Of a stretch of DNA of 64,000 nucleotides, positions 1 to 8,522 are shown piece after piece. The position numbers and the translations under genes were made by a program. The notes below the pieces were generated by a model. The model saw only the letters and a program-made list of their open reading frames with translations, was not told the DNA's origin and made no database searches. Positions within the stretch are counted from its first letter, which is position 1, and the number at the start of each line of letters is the position of its first letter. The stretch is from the NCBI RefSeq assembly GCF_029946515.1, contig NZ_JARZHH010000050.1, forward strand, positions 23,692 to 87,691, written 5' to 3'. The DNA is from Polyangium sp. 6x1. GTDB taxonomy: Bacteria; Myxococcota_A; Polyangia; Polyangiales; Polyangiaceae.

Positions 1-686
1 CATGGGCTTATGCGCACAAGGGGGCCATGCATGCGGTCGCCAGCTTCATCTACAAGAGATTTCCCGCTGCCACCGGAGACTGGGAAAACCACTTCAACGA
101 GGGCTCCAGGTGCTTCCGGAGGGCGACGGAGCTGAATGGCGCGTACGCCTGGGCCATTGCATTTCACGCCCTTCTGCACGCGACCAATCAGGATTTCGAT
201 AAGGCGCAGGAGCTGATGGGGCTGGCCGTGCAGCGCAACGTGAACCACGATCTGCATCACCACCGGGCGATGGCCGAGTTGCTGTATTATGGGGGCCGAT
301 ACCAGGAGTCTTTGGTGCAGGGGTGGCTGACGCGCCAGCTCGACCCCGAGGACATCCTTGTGCTGTATTTCGTCGCGCAGAGCCTCTTCCAATCAAAGAG
401 CCCGAACGCAAAGGCCGCCAGCGACCTCGCGCTCGACCGGCTCTGGACGCTGCTCAACATCAACGTGCTCATGATTTCCGGACTTTACTACGCGAGGGGC
501 GAGAGCAAGGAGGCCGCGGATATGATCAGGCTCCTCCTCGGAAAACAGAACATGGAGACGCTCTTCATCGCTCATAGCGATCCGGTGTGGGAGGACGTAC
601 GAAACGGGCGCGTGAAGGACGAAGAGCTTTTGCCTGTCTACCAGGCTCTCATATCGGGCAAGAGCCGTTATAAGAAAGAGACATGA
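1..686 (+). CDS. TPR-repeat protein, 3' part (5' end outside window)
   Basis: The frame is open to the left edge: codons before the first ATG (27) read WAYAHKGA, which continues the protein's style, so the gene starts upstream of the window. The visible 228 residues are helical and TPR-like: an aromatic/Ala/Leu pattern with repeats around CFRRATELNGAYAWA, AQELMGLAVQRNV and YQESLVQGWLTRQLDP. No catalytic motif is visible. TPR tails of this kind occur at the C-terminus of large kinase/cyclase or adenylate-cyclase signalling proteins, so this may be the tail of such a protein; that is inference. The stop is 12 nt before the small gene at 699, whose ribosome site lies in the gap, so the two are probably co-transcribed. 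It marks the left edge of the visible RiPP island. Confidence 0.75.
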   Translation, partial: WAYAHKGAMHAVASFIYKRFPAATGDWENHFNEGSRCFRRATELNGAYAWAIAFHALLHATNQDFDKAQELMGLAVQRNVNHDLHHHRAMAELLYYGGRYQESLVQGWLTRQLDPEDILVLYFVAQSLFQSKSPNAKAASDLALDRLWTLLNINVLMISGLYYARGESKEAADMIRLLLGKQNMETLFIAHSDPVWEDVRNGRVKDEELLPVYQALISGKSRYKKET

Positions 687-698
687 AGGAGGCGGCGA

Positions 699-980
699 AT
701 GAATGAAATGATAGAGGCAAGGTCAGAGCATCTCTTCCATTGGCTCGCGGAGCTGAGCGTCGATCCCTTCAAGCTCGAGGCGCTGGTCCGAGATCCTGCG
801 CGGGTGATGGCGGAGGCTGGGCTTTCGCCCGCCGAGCAGGCGCTCGTCGAGCGCCGCCTGAAGGGGGAGGGTAGCGTGGCAGCTCCACCTGTGCGGGGGG
901 CGTTCGTCTTCGATCCTGGTGATGATCCCGACCCGAACCCGGACCCCATGCCTGAGAGGCCTGCGGAGCCTTCCTCCTAG
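699..980 (+). CDS. Small LigA-like leader protein, possible RiPP precursor (precursor A)
   Basis: 93 aa with an excellent ribosome site (GGAGG at 688-692, 6 nt before ATG) and 12 nt after the TPR gene. Residues about 12-55 form a helical module (DPFKLEALVRDP, then AGLSPAEQALVERR) resembling the LigA-type or nitrile-hydratase-type leaders used in TOMM and other RiPP precursors. The tail from about residue 60 is low complexity and rich in Asp-Pro (FVFDPGDDPDPNPDP) and ends PSS. It has no Cys and only the last two Ser, so it is a poor azoline substrate; it could be a substrate for another island enzyme or an accessory protein. Seen: the gene, its ribosome site and the motif. Inferred: the precursor role. 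Confidence 0.6.
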   Translation: MNEMIEARSEHLFHWLAELSVDPFKLEALVRDPARVMAEAGLSPAEQALVERRLKGEGSVAAPPVRGAFVFDPGDDPDPNPDPMPERPAEPSS

Positions 981-1273
981 GACTGCCGATCGCGTTCCCG
1001 CTCAGCGTACGACCGGACGTCCCTGTTGCCCTCGGGAAGTGCGTACCGCCGGAGCGGACACGCGCTGCCTTTATCTCGGGCGCGCCTCGCGCAGCGCCTC
1101 GAGCAGTTCCCTGTCGCGTTCCTACGATTTCTACTCTCTTTTCGTCGTCGGGCTCAACGAGAAGCGCTGGATCCGTGTACGCGCCGTCGGGGTGGGGTGC
1201 ACGGACGAGGGGTGGGCGCGTGCCGTACGCAGGCACGACCCTGCTCGCCGGGCCGTGCCTGCCGTTTCAACGA

Positions 1274-2959
1274 CTATCCGTACAACTTTTTCAGCGCCTT
1301 CAGGAGGTTCCTTCCCATGGGTGAGCCGAGCCCCGTGCAAGGATTCCACACCTGCCCCGGGCGCGCGTCGTAGCCGCCGTTGCTCCCCTTTTCTGTGGTG
1401 CGAAACAGATTCTTCTTTTCGCGCTGCAGCTCGTAGAGGAAGGGGTGGATGAATCCCAGCCTGCGGCCCAGCATCTGGTTCAGCCGGATGATGAGGCCCG
1501 CCAGCACCGGCGAAGCGGCGCTCGTGGCCCCGCCGGAGCCCCATTGGCCGTCGAAATAGATGTCGTACCCATGGAGAAGATCCGCGCTCGCGGCGATGTC
1601 CGGGATTCCGCGCCCGCGATAGCGCTCGAGCGGCTGCACCACCGTGCCCCGAGCCGTCATCGTCACGGCTTCGGGCACGTCCAGGCCTTCCTGATAAACG
1701 GGGAGCGAATTCAGAACACTGACGCCACCGCCGCTCGCGCCGCCGGGCCCGCTGTAGATGATATGGCCCCTCTCGTCTTCGATGCTCCAGCGCTGTGCTA
1801 GCTGGTTCCAGACCACCTCTTCGCGGATCCGATTGCCCTCGGCGATGAGCTTGGTGCCACCACAGGCGAGTACGAGGGGGCTCGCGGCCGGATAGCAGGT
1901 GACCGAGCCCATCACCAGGAGCGGCACTCCCTGCCTCTCCGATACATGGACCGGATTCATCGAGCCGAAATCACCGGAGGGTGCGCAGATGGTGATACCC
2001 AGGAGCGTGGCCTTGACCAGCAGCTCGTTCAGCGCTGCCTCCTCGGCTTGGCTGATACTGGCATCCGCGCCTTCCGGCGCACACCAGGCCACGGACAGCA
2101 CCGACGGCTGGTTCTGCGTGTCGAAGATGGCCGTCGCCATGACACGATAAAGATCGTGAACGGAGAAGTCTTGCGAGTGGTGATTGTAAAGGACGATCTT
2201 CGCGCCTGGACAGACGGTCCCCGCGAGCTCGACGCCCATGGTGACTTCCACGTCGAACGTGTAGCTCGGCTCCGCTCCTTCCCCCCCGGCGGGAACATGC
2301 GCGATGACGGGCATCGGGGCGAATGTTTCGAAGTAGCGCGCGATATCCCGAGCGTCGTACGTGCCGGCCATCTCGATGAGCCCCAGGCATTGCCCTTCGC
2401 CGGGGAGGCCGTGTGCAGGCGCTGGATACTCGTAGAGCTCTGCGATCTGCCGCGCGGAGTAGTTCGACGCAGCGGGAGCTCCGCCGCGGGCTTCCTTCTG
2501 ACGTTGATATGCGGGGGTGTGCAGCGCGGGGGGAACACGCGCGCTCCGGAGAACGTGGATCACGCCATCGAGGCGCTCGACGCCTTCGAACGAGCGCGTC
2601 GGGCCTTCCAGCGTCAGAGCGGCCATGAGCTTCACCGCGCCCGAGAGCTTTTCCCCCGCCATGAAGCTGCCAGGATCGACGACGCGCAGCCCCCTTTGCA
2701 CCACGAAGCTTTCGACCGCCTCGAGGGCGCTCTCTGTCGCGCCATAACGTTCCTCGAACTGGGCGTAGTCGAGGTGCCCTGGGGAGGGGAAAGCATCGGG
2801 GGCCCTGTTCGTCGGCCTTGACGGCGGGTATTTGCAGATCTGCTGGACCGACGGGAGCTCACTCCGGGTGCGGAGCACCAGAGTGCAGCGGCTCACGTCG
2901 TCGCGCGGGGGCTCGCGGGTCGCGAGGTCCACGCGGGCGTCGGTCGCTTTCTCAGGCAA
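1274..2959 (-). CDS. S53 (sedolisin/kumamolisin-like) peptidase with altered active site
   Basis: 561 aa. The start is TTG at 2959 because GGAAGGAGG sits 7 nt upstream; no better ATG precedes the conserved region. Residues about 62-150 match the S53 propeptide (LDYAQFEERYGA...VESFVVQRGLRVV) and about 165-561 the catalytic domain. The serine motif ATSAASP (Ser480) and the oxyanion Asp (APSGDFGS, Asp330) are present. The Glu/Asp pair, normally E-x-x-x-D, reads EVTMG: Glu238 is kept and the Asp position is Gly242. The calcium-site positions near the C-terminus also look changed (NLFR, VWNPCTG). There is no signal peptide, so it probably acts in the cytoplasm. Lying between a precursor-like gene and the cyclodehydratase, it is a candidate leader peptidase or a non-catalytic binding protein. 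Confidence 0.85.
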   Translation of the reverse strand: MPEKATDARVDLATREPPRDDVSRCTLVLRTRSELPSVQQICKYPPSRPTNRAPDAFPSPGHLDYAQFEERYGATESALEAVESFVVQRGLRVVDPGSFMAGEKLSGAVKLMAALTLEGPTRSFEGVERLDGVIHVLRSARVPPALHTPAYQRQKEARGGAPAASNYSARQIAELYEYPAPAHGLPGEGQCLGLIEMAGTYDARDIARYFETFAPMPVIAHVPAGGEGAEPSYTFDVEVTMGVELAGTVCPGAKIVLYNHHSQDFSVHDLYRVMATAIFDTQNQPSVLSVAWCAPEGADASISQAEEAALNELLVKATLLGITICAPSGDFGSMNPVHVSERQGVPLLVMGSVTCYPAASPLVLACGGTKLIAEGNRIREEVVWNQLAQRWSIEDERGHIIYSGPGGASGGGVSVLNSLPVYQEGLDVPEAVTMTARGTVVQPLERYRGRGIPDIAASADLLHGYDIYFDGQWGSGGATSAASPVLAGLIIRLNQMLGRRLGFIHPFLYELQREKKNLFRTTEKGSNGGYDARPGQVWNPCTGLGSPMGRNLLKALKKLYG

Positions 2960-2999
2960 GTTCGTCCTCCTTCCGATGGCTCGTCATGGTACCGAATCT

Positions 3000-3015
3000 C
3001 CTTCCAGATGGAAGG
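3000..3015. promoter_or_regulatory. Palindrome in the S53/cyclodehydratase divergent region
   Basis: A perfect inverted repeat, CCTTCC-AGAT-GGAAGG, lies midway in the 123-bp region between the S53 gene (start 2959, minus) and the cyclodehydratase (start 3083, plus). The short loop and position suggest an operator serving both promoters. No convincing -35/-10 pair is visible beside it. Confidence 0.4.
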
Positions 3016-3082
3016 CGCACGGCCCCGCTCTGCATCTGGAAAACGCGGCCGGTCGCATGTATTGTGAGCCGAACGCTCACCG

Positions 3083-5272
3083 ATGAACCGAGTCCTGCGC
3101 TTCAAGCACCATCTCCGCATCGAGCCGCTGGACGGCGAGCGCGTCTTCCTCGTCTCCGAGCAGGACAGGTTCATGCTCCACGGGCGTGTATACGCGCAGA
3201 TCGCGCCGCTCCTCGACGGGCGGCATTCGGAGCGGGAGGTGGTCGCCGCGCTCCGCGGGCAGGCCTCCCTGCCCGAGATCTACTATGCGCTGGTGACGTT
3301 GGAGCAGCGAGGCTACATCGCCGAGGAGATGGCGTCGCTCCCGGGGGAGGTCACGGGTTTCTGGCAATCGCTCGGCGCGGATACCCGGCAGGTGACGGAG
3401 CGACTCGCAGCGGCGCCGGTCTCGGTATGCGCGCTGGGCGGCGCGGATTCGGGGCCGCTCGTCGAGGCCTTGATGGGCGCGGGTGTGGTGGTGGGGGACG
3501 AGGCAGAGAATCGCGTCATTCTCACCGGTGATTACCTGGATCCAGAGCTCTCCGCGTGGAACCGCGAGGCGCGGCGTCGGGGTATCACGTGGATGCCCGT
3601 CAAACCGTCAGGCCCTGCGCCGTGGTTCGGGCCCGTCTTCCAGCCGCGCGGGGCCTGCTGGGAGTGCCTCGCCCAGCGGCTCCGGGCGAATCGGCCGGTG
3701 GAGAGTTATCTCGAGCAACGTCGCGGGGACGGCTCCGCGATCGGCGCACCCCGGGTGGCGCTTGCGACGAGCGCGCGCGCCGCAATGGATCTCGCGGCCG
3801 TGGCGCTGGCTCGGTGGATCGGCGAGGGGGGCGGCCCGGTCCGCGACAAACTGCTGGTCGTCGACCTCGCGCGCTTCGTGATCGCAGAGCACGCCGTGAC
3901 GAAGCGACCGCAATGCGCGGCGTGTGGAGATTCGGAGCTCTTGCGCACGCGCGCTCTTTTGCCCGTGGTGCTGGAGAGCCGCCCGCGGCGCTTCACCGAG
4001 GATGGTGGGTATCGCGCCGTCTCGCCGGAGGAGACCTGTGCGCGCCACGAGCACCTGATCAGCCCGATCACTGGTGTGATCAGCAGCCTCGGGCCCGTGC
4101 CCGGGCACGAGTATCCGCGCGGGACGGCCTATCGCGCCTCGTTCCGGGTGAGGCCCATCGAGAATGCGCCCTCCTTTGACGATTTCCACCGGGCGAGCGC
4201 GGGCAAGGGTCGAACGCCCGCGCAGGCCCGCGCCAGCGCGCTGTGCGAGGGCCTGGAGCGATACAGCGCCATTTTCCAGGGAGACGAGCCCCGCCTCCGC
4301 GCGACGCTCGCCGAGCTCGGCGGCGAGGGCATTCCCCCGCGCGAGCTGGACCATTTCAGTGACATGCAGTACGCGTCCCGCGTCGCGACGAATGCTGCGG
4401 CCCGCGACAGGCGGCTCGCGGTTCCACCGCCCTTCGATGAACGGAAGCCCATCGACTGGACGCCGGTCTGGTCGCTGACCCACGAGCGGCGCCGGTATGT
4501 CCCGACAACCTATTGCTACATCAACGTGCCGTCGCCCCCGGACGAGCAGGTCTGCCCGTTCAGCTCCAACGGCAACGCCGCGGGCAATTGCCTGGAGGAG
4601 GCCGTCCTGCAGGGTTTTCTGGAGCTTGCGGAGCGCGACGCCATCGCCGTGTGGTGGTACAACCGCCTCCGCCGGCCCAGGGTCGATCTGAAGAGCTTCG
4701 AGGATCCCGTTTTCGTCGGGTTCGAGGAGCATTATCGAGCCCAGGGTTTTCCCCTCTGGGTCCTGGACCTCACGCACGACCTCGGCATCTTCTCCTTCGT
4801 CGCGCTCGCTCGGTCCGCGGACGGGCGCTTCTGCGTCGGCTTCGGCAGCCATTTCGACGCACGGATCGGCATTTCCAGGGCGCTCACGGAGCTCAATCAG
4901 ACCTTCGATCCCTCGCTCGGCGCGCCCATGCTCTGGGACGCGGCGGCGGTGCGCGATCCTGGCTATTTGTACCCGGACGAGGCCGCGCCTCCGCGCCGCC
5001 GCAGCGATTATCCCGCGCAAGGCGGCGATGACCTCTCTGCGGACATCCGCCTTTGCGTGGACCGCGCCGCGCGCGCAGGCATGGAGACGCTGGTGCTCGA
5101 CCAGACCCGACCCGATATCGGCCTCTCGGTGGTCAAGGTGATTGTCCCGGGAATGCGCCATTACTGGCCGCGGCTCGGGCCGGGGCGGCTCTACGACGTT
5201 CCGGTCCGCATGGGCTGGCTGGCTCGTCCGCTCACGGAGAACGAGATCAACCCGGTGCACCTCCTCGGGTGA
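3083..5272 (+). CDS. TOMM cyclodehydratase: fused E1-like leader-binding and YcaO protein
   Basis: 729 aa. Residues 1 to about 330 are the ThiF/E1-like, leader-peptide-binding half (SagC/cyclo_dehyd_2 type), carrying two CxxC pairs expected to bind structural zinc (CWEC near 192, CAAC near 278). Residues about 365-729 are the YcaO domain with its ATP-binding signatures: GKGRTPAQARASALCEGLER near 373 and NCLEEAVLQGFLELAERDA near 500. YcaO enzymes use ATP to convert Cys/Ser/Thr of a precursor core to azolines. The usual C-terminal PxPxP-like end is absent; the protein ends INPVHLLG. It is followed after 20 nt by the first amidohydrolase on the same strand and is divergent from the S53 gene. Substrates are probably the precursors at 8523 and 10345. 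Confidence 0.93.
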   Translation: MNRVLRFKHHLRIEPLDGERVFLVSEQDRFMLHGRVYAQIAPLLDGRHSEREVVAALRGQASLPEIYYALVTLEQRGYIAEEMASLPGEVTGFWQSLGADTRQVTERLAAAPVSVCALGGADSGPLVEALMGAGVVVGDEAENRVILTGDYLDPELSAWNREARRRGITWMPVKPSGPAPWFGPVFQPRGACWECLAQRLRANRPVESYLEQRRGDGSAIGAPRVALATSARAAMDLAAVALARWIGEGGGPVRDKLLVVDLARFVIAEHAVTKRPQCAACGDSELLRTRALLPVVLESRPRRFTEDGGYRAVSPEETCARHEHLISPITGVISSLGPVPGHEYPRGTAYRASFRVRPIENAPSFDDFHRASAGKGRTPAQARASALCEGLERYSAIFQGDEPRLRATLAELGGEGIPPRELDHFSDMQYASRVATNAAARDRRLAVPPPFDERKPIDWTPVWSLTHERRRYVPTTYCYINVPSPPDEQVCPFSSNGNAAGNCLEEAVLQGFLELAERDAIAVWWYNRLRRPRVDLKSFEDPVFVGFEEHYRAQGFPLWVLDLTHDLGIFSFVALARSADGRFCVGFGSHFDARIGISRALTELNQTFDPSLGAPMLWDAAAVRDPGYLYPDEAAPPRRRSDYPAQGGDDLSADIRLCVDRAARAGMETLVLDQTRPDIGLSVVKVIVPGMRHYWPRLGPGRLYDVPVRMGWLARPLTENEINPVHLLG

Positions 5273-5292
5273 CCGCGCGGAGGCAGACGGCC

Positions 5293-6456
5293 ATGCGTGA
5301 TGGTTTCAGGATCCTCGACGCAGATCGCCACGTGATCGAGCCGATCGATCTGTGGAGGAAATACCTCCCGGCCGAGTTCGCGGCCTCGGCCCCGTACATG
5401 GTTGAAATGCCCACGACGGAGTCGCTGCCCGCGCGGATTCGCCGGCTGGGCGAAAAAGGCCTCCTCCCGCCCCTGCCGGTGCCCATGTTCGCCGGAGAGC
5501 CGGTATGGCACAAGCTCACGGAGCGAGCGCGTGTCGAGCTCGCCTGGACGAGCTCTCGTCGAGCAGGGCAGATGGCCGCGGGCGCGAGCCCGGAGGCGCA
5601 GCTCGAGGCCATGAATCGAACGGGGATCGACGTGGCGCTCCTGTATCCCACCTTCGCCATGTATTTGGTGGGCATCGACGGCCTCGAGCCTCGGCTCGCC
5701 GCGGAGCTCGCCGGTGCCTACAATGCCTGGCTTCACGATTTCTGCAGCCGGGATAGCGCGCGCCTTCGCGGGGTGGGGCTCATCAGCCCCCATGATCCCG
5801 CCGGGATGGTGGCGCAGCTCGAGCGCGTCGCGGCGTACGGCTGGAACGTGGTGGTGCTCCGGCCAAACCCTATCCAGGGCAGAACGCTCGGGCACGCAGC
5901 TTATGAGCCTTTCTGGGCGGAGTGCGAGAGGCGTTCGATCGCCGTCGCCATTCACGAGGGGACGCACGCGCGCTCGCCCGCCGCCGGCGCCGATCGTTTC
6001 GAGACGCGCTTCGCCCTGCACGCGTGCTCGCACCCGATGGAGCAGATGATGGCGCTCCTCGCGTTCATCGAGGGCGGCGTCCTCGAGCGCCATCCGGGCC
6101 TGCGCGTCTCGTTCCTGGAATCCGGCTGCGGCTGGCTCCCCTACTGGCTATGGCGCCTGGACGAGATCGAATTCAAGAGCCTCTCGGGCGAGGTCGCGGA
6201 GCACGTGCGCCGGCCGCCTTCCGAATACTTTCGCCGGCAGGGGCTCGTGGCCTTCGAGCCCGAGGAGCCCTATCTCCCGGAGGTCCTGCGGCAGGTCGGA
6301 GAAGATCACCTGATCTTCGGGACCGACTTCCCGCACCTCGATCACGACGATGGCATCGTCCAGCGCGCGCTCGCGCTGCGGGCCCGGATTCCGGAGGGAG
6401 CGCTCCGGAAGATGTTATGGGACAACGCGGCCCGGTTTTGCGGGCTCGATGGATGA
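5293..6456 (+). CDS. Amidohydrolase-2 family metal-dependent hydrolase (paralogue 1)
   Basis: 387 aa, ATG preceded by GCGGAGG about 9 nt upstream and 20 nt after the cyclodehydratase stop, so one operon. It is a TIM-barrel amidohydrolase_2 (ACMSD-like) protein: DADRHVIEP near the N-terminus supplies the first metal ligands, followed by HEGTHAR, SHPMEQM and the C-terminal FGTDFPHLDH. The protein at 9118 has the same length and is closely similar throughout. In RiPP clusters amidohydrolase-fold enzymes can trim follower peptides (bottromycin) or hydrolyse side groups, so a tailoring or processing role here is reasonable inference. Its last 42 nt overlap the convergent radical SAM gene. Confidence 0.9.
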   Translation: MRDGFRILDADRHVIEPIDLWRKYLPAEFAASAPYMVEMPTTESLPARIRRLGEKGLLPPLPVPMFAGEPVWHKLTERARVELAWTSSRRAGQMAAGASPEAQLEAMNRTGIDVALLYPTFAMYLVGIDGLEPRLAAELAGAYNAWLHDFCSRDSARLRGVGLISPHDPAGMVAQLERVAAYGWNVVVLRPNPIQGRTLGHAAYEPFWAECERRSIAVAIHEGTHARSPAAGADRFETRFALHACSHPMEQMMALLAFIEGGVLERHPGLRVSFLESGCGWLPYWLWRLDEIEFKSLSGEVAEHVRRPPSEYFRRQGLVAFEPEEPYLPEVLRQVGEDHLIFGTDFPHLDHDDGIVQRALALRARIPEGALRKMLWDNAARFCGLDG

Positions 6457-8436
6457 GTCCGCACGGGGACGGCGCAATGCTTCCACGCGAACGAGGGTGT
6501 CCGCCGTGGTCTCGTTCTCCATGGCCACCTGGAGCTCGGCGCCCGGGCCATAGGCTTGCTCGAATTCGGCAATCAAATCTGGGTGAGCGGTCGCCAGGGG
6601 CACGTGCCAGCCGTCGAGCTCCACCGCGTAGCTTCCCGCGCGAGCCCAGACCATTTCATCCGTGAGCAGCCCGGAGTTTTCGCGTGGACGGCCCACGAGT
6701 ACGGCAGCCGCTTGCCGGCGCGTGAGCGGCTGCTCCGCGACGGCCCCGGGGAGGTCGCGCGTGTCGGTGAGGTGATATGTGTCGGGGGCCGTGCGGCTCA
6801 CCGAGAGGATCGGCAGTTTGCCCCTGCCGGGGAGCCAGCGCGCATTCCAGGCACGCACCTCCCGGTCGATGGCGGCGATGAGCTCGGGATGCTCGCCCGC
6901 CACGCTCGAGAAATCGCCATCGAAATAGTATGCGACGAGCCGTGCGTCGGCGCCTTCGGGCAGGATGTCGCCGTAGACCTCCGCCGGCCTCAGGTTCTGA
7001 ATGCCATAACGCTCCGGATACTTCCAGTACGGGCTGAACCGGAAGAGGCAAAGAGGCATGAAAATCTTGGGTGGCTCGAGGTGATGGAGCAGGGGCAGGA
7101 GCGTGAGGTAATGCTCGTAGTCCTCCGCGCGATCGCCCGGGAATCCGAAGAGCAGGCCCCAGATCAGGCTCAGGTAGCTCGCGCGCGCGTAGCGGAGGAG
7201 CGCGACGTTGTGGCGCGCGAGGGTACCTTTGTCCATGCGCCGGAGGAGCGGGCTCGAGAGGGCCTCGATCCCCGGCTGCGCGATGTCCACGCCGGCCTTC
7301 CGGAGCAAAACGACCTTTTCGAGCGTGAGATTCGCCTTCTCCTCGTAGAACATCCGCACGCCCGGCAGCTCCTCGGGCAGTCGCGGCAGGACGCTCTTGA
7401 AATAGGAATGTGGCATGATGTCGTCCACGTTGTGGACGCGCCGGGACGGGTGCTTGGCGAGGAGCTCTCTGAGCTCGCCGATGACGCGATCGGGCGCCTT
7501 TTCGCGATAGCGCATCGAGGCCACGCCGCAGAAGGTGCAATGGTGCTTTTGCCCCCACCAGCAGCCGCGGCTGCTCTCGTACGAGAGCGCGACCATCTGT
7601 CGGGCGAGAGCGTCGTCCTCGAAGCAGGCGCGGCGCTGTCGATAATATTCATCGTAATCAGGCGTGGGCAAAGCGTCGAGGTCCATGCAGACCTCCCCCT
7701 CGACGACGCGCCCCTCCGGACGCGCGCCGGCGAGAAAGGCGGGGAAGGCCTTCTCGCATTCACCGGAGAAGGCAAAGTCGATCGCGTCGCTCAGCGAGGC
7801 GATCCCCTCCGCCATGCCTCCCGTGCAATTGGCTCCGCCGATGAGGGTCGTGGTCCCGGGCGCGCGCTGCTTGATCCGCCGCAGGATCGCGATACTCGAC
7901 GCGGTTTGCTCGAAGACGGTCGTGCAACCGACGACAGGGCAGCCGAGCTCCGCGACGGCCTGCGCGAAGCGCTCCACCCAGTCCTCGACGTGCGCCGAGA
8001 GCTCGACGAGCCGAGGGAAATCAATGACGCACCGCTTGCGCCCGAAGCCCGCCTCCAGGCGTATCGACGCGAGCTTCGCCTCGGCTTGCCGCCCGAGGAG
8101 GGGCACGCCATAGGCAGCGCGGGCGAAAACGCGCTCTCCGAGCATGTTGCTGAAGACCCGACCCCCGGACCAGTGGAGGGTCACGGCGTCGCTCAGCGCG
8201 TGATAAACGGGCTGCGTGATCTCCCGGGCCAGGAGCATGCCGGCGTAGATCACCGCGACCTCGAAGCCGGCCGCCTTCGCGCAGCCCTGGAGGAGATGGA
8301 CGCCCAGGTGAGGAAAATCGAGAGCCGCGAAGGGGGGGACGATCAGGATGGCGTCCGGGCGTCGCGGCAAGTCGGGGAGCGTCATGGGCTCGGCGCGGAA
8401 GCTCGAAGCGGTCGGCTGGTCCTGGGTGATATCCAT
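6415..8436 (-). CDS. RiPP-maturation radical SAM/B12 enzyme (probable C-methyltransferase)
   Basis: 673 aa from the ATG at 8436, chosen because AGAGGAGG lies 7 nt upstream; an upstream-extended frame lacks support. Residues about 25-240 form a cobalamin-binding-like Rossmann region (PVVGCTTVFEQ, LIGGANCTGGMAE). The radical SAM core begins ESSRGCWWGQKHHCTFCG, giving Cys292, Cys300 and Cys303 in the unusual Cx7Cx2C spacing of the RiPP-maturation rSAM family (rSAM_ocin_1 / TIGR03975 as I recall it). Later family motifs YEEKANL, QPGIEALS and GLLFGFPGD are present. It probably C-methylates unactivated carbons of a precursor. It lies 86 nt downstream of precursor B on the same strand, with a hairpin between them. 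Confidence 0.92.
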   Translation of the reverse strand: MDITQDQPTASSFRAEPMTLPDLPRRPDAILIVPPFAALDFPHLGVHLLQGCAKAAGFEVAVIYAGMLLAREITQPVYHALSDAVTLHWSGGRVFSNMLGERVFARAAYGVPLLGRQAEAKLASIRLEAGFGRKRCVIDFPRLVELSAHVEDWVERFAQAVAELGCPVVGCTTVFEQTASSIAILRRIKQRAPGTTTLIGGANCTGGMAEGIASLSDAIDFAFSGECEKAFPAFLAGARPEGRVVEGEVCMDLDALPTPDYDEYYRQRRACFEDDALARQMVALSYESSRGCWWGQKHHCTFCGVASMRYREKAPDRVIGELRELLAKHPSRRVHNVDDIMPHSYFKSVLPRLPEELPGVRMFYEEKANLTLEKVVLLRKAGVDIAQPGIEALSSPLLRRMDKGTLARHNVALLRYARASYLSLIWGLLFGFPGDRAEDYEHYLTLLPLLHHLEPPKIFMPLCLFRFSPYWKYPERYGIQNLRPAEVYGDILPEGADARLVAYYFDGDFSSVAGEHPELIAAIDREVRAWNARWLPGRGKLPILSVSRTAPDTYHLTDTRDLPGAVAEQPLTRRQAAAVLVGRPRENSGLLTDEMVWARAGSYAVELDGWHVPLATAHPDLIAEFEQAYGPGAELQVAMENETTADTLVRVEALRRPRADSSIEPAKPGRVVP

Positions 8437-8466
8437 CGTCGTCCTCCTCTTCGATTTCGATGAGGC

Positions 8467-8507
8467 GAGCGGCCCCTCGTCCTTTCTCGAGGATCGACGG
8501 GCCGCTC
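8467..8507 (-). promoter_or_regulatory. Intergenic hairpin between precursor B and its radical SAM gene
   Basis: Arms GAGCGGCCC (8467-8475) and GGGCCGCTC (8499-8507) are perfect complements. The 23-nt loop holds a smaller TCCT/AGGA stem. There is no following T tract on the minus strand, so it resembles a partial terminator or 3'-end stabiliser, which would give more precursor than enzyme mRNA. Confidence 0.55.
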
Positions 8508-8522
8508 CTCGGGGGCGCAGGA

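Noticed and set aside
981..1273. Short open frames between precursor A and the S53 gene
   Set aside because: No ribosome site, no leader-like motif and no coding bias; too weak to call as another precursor.
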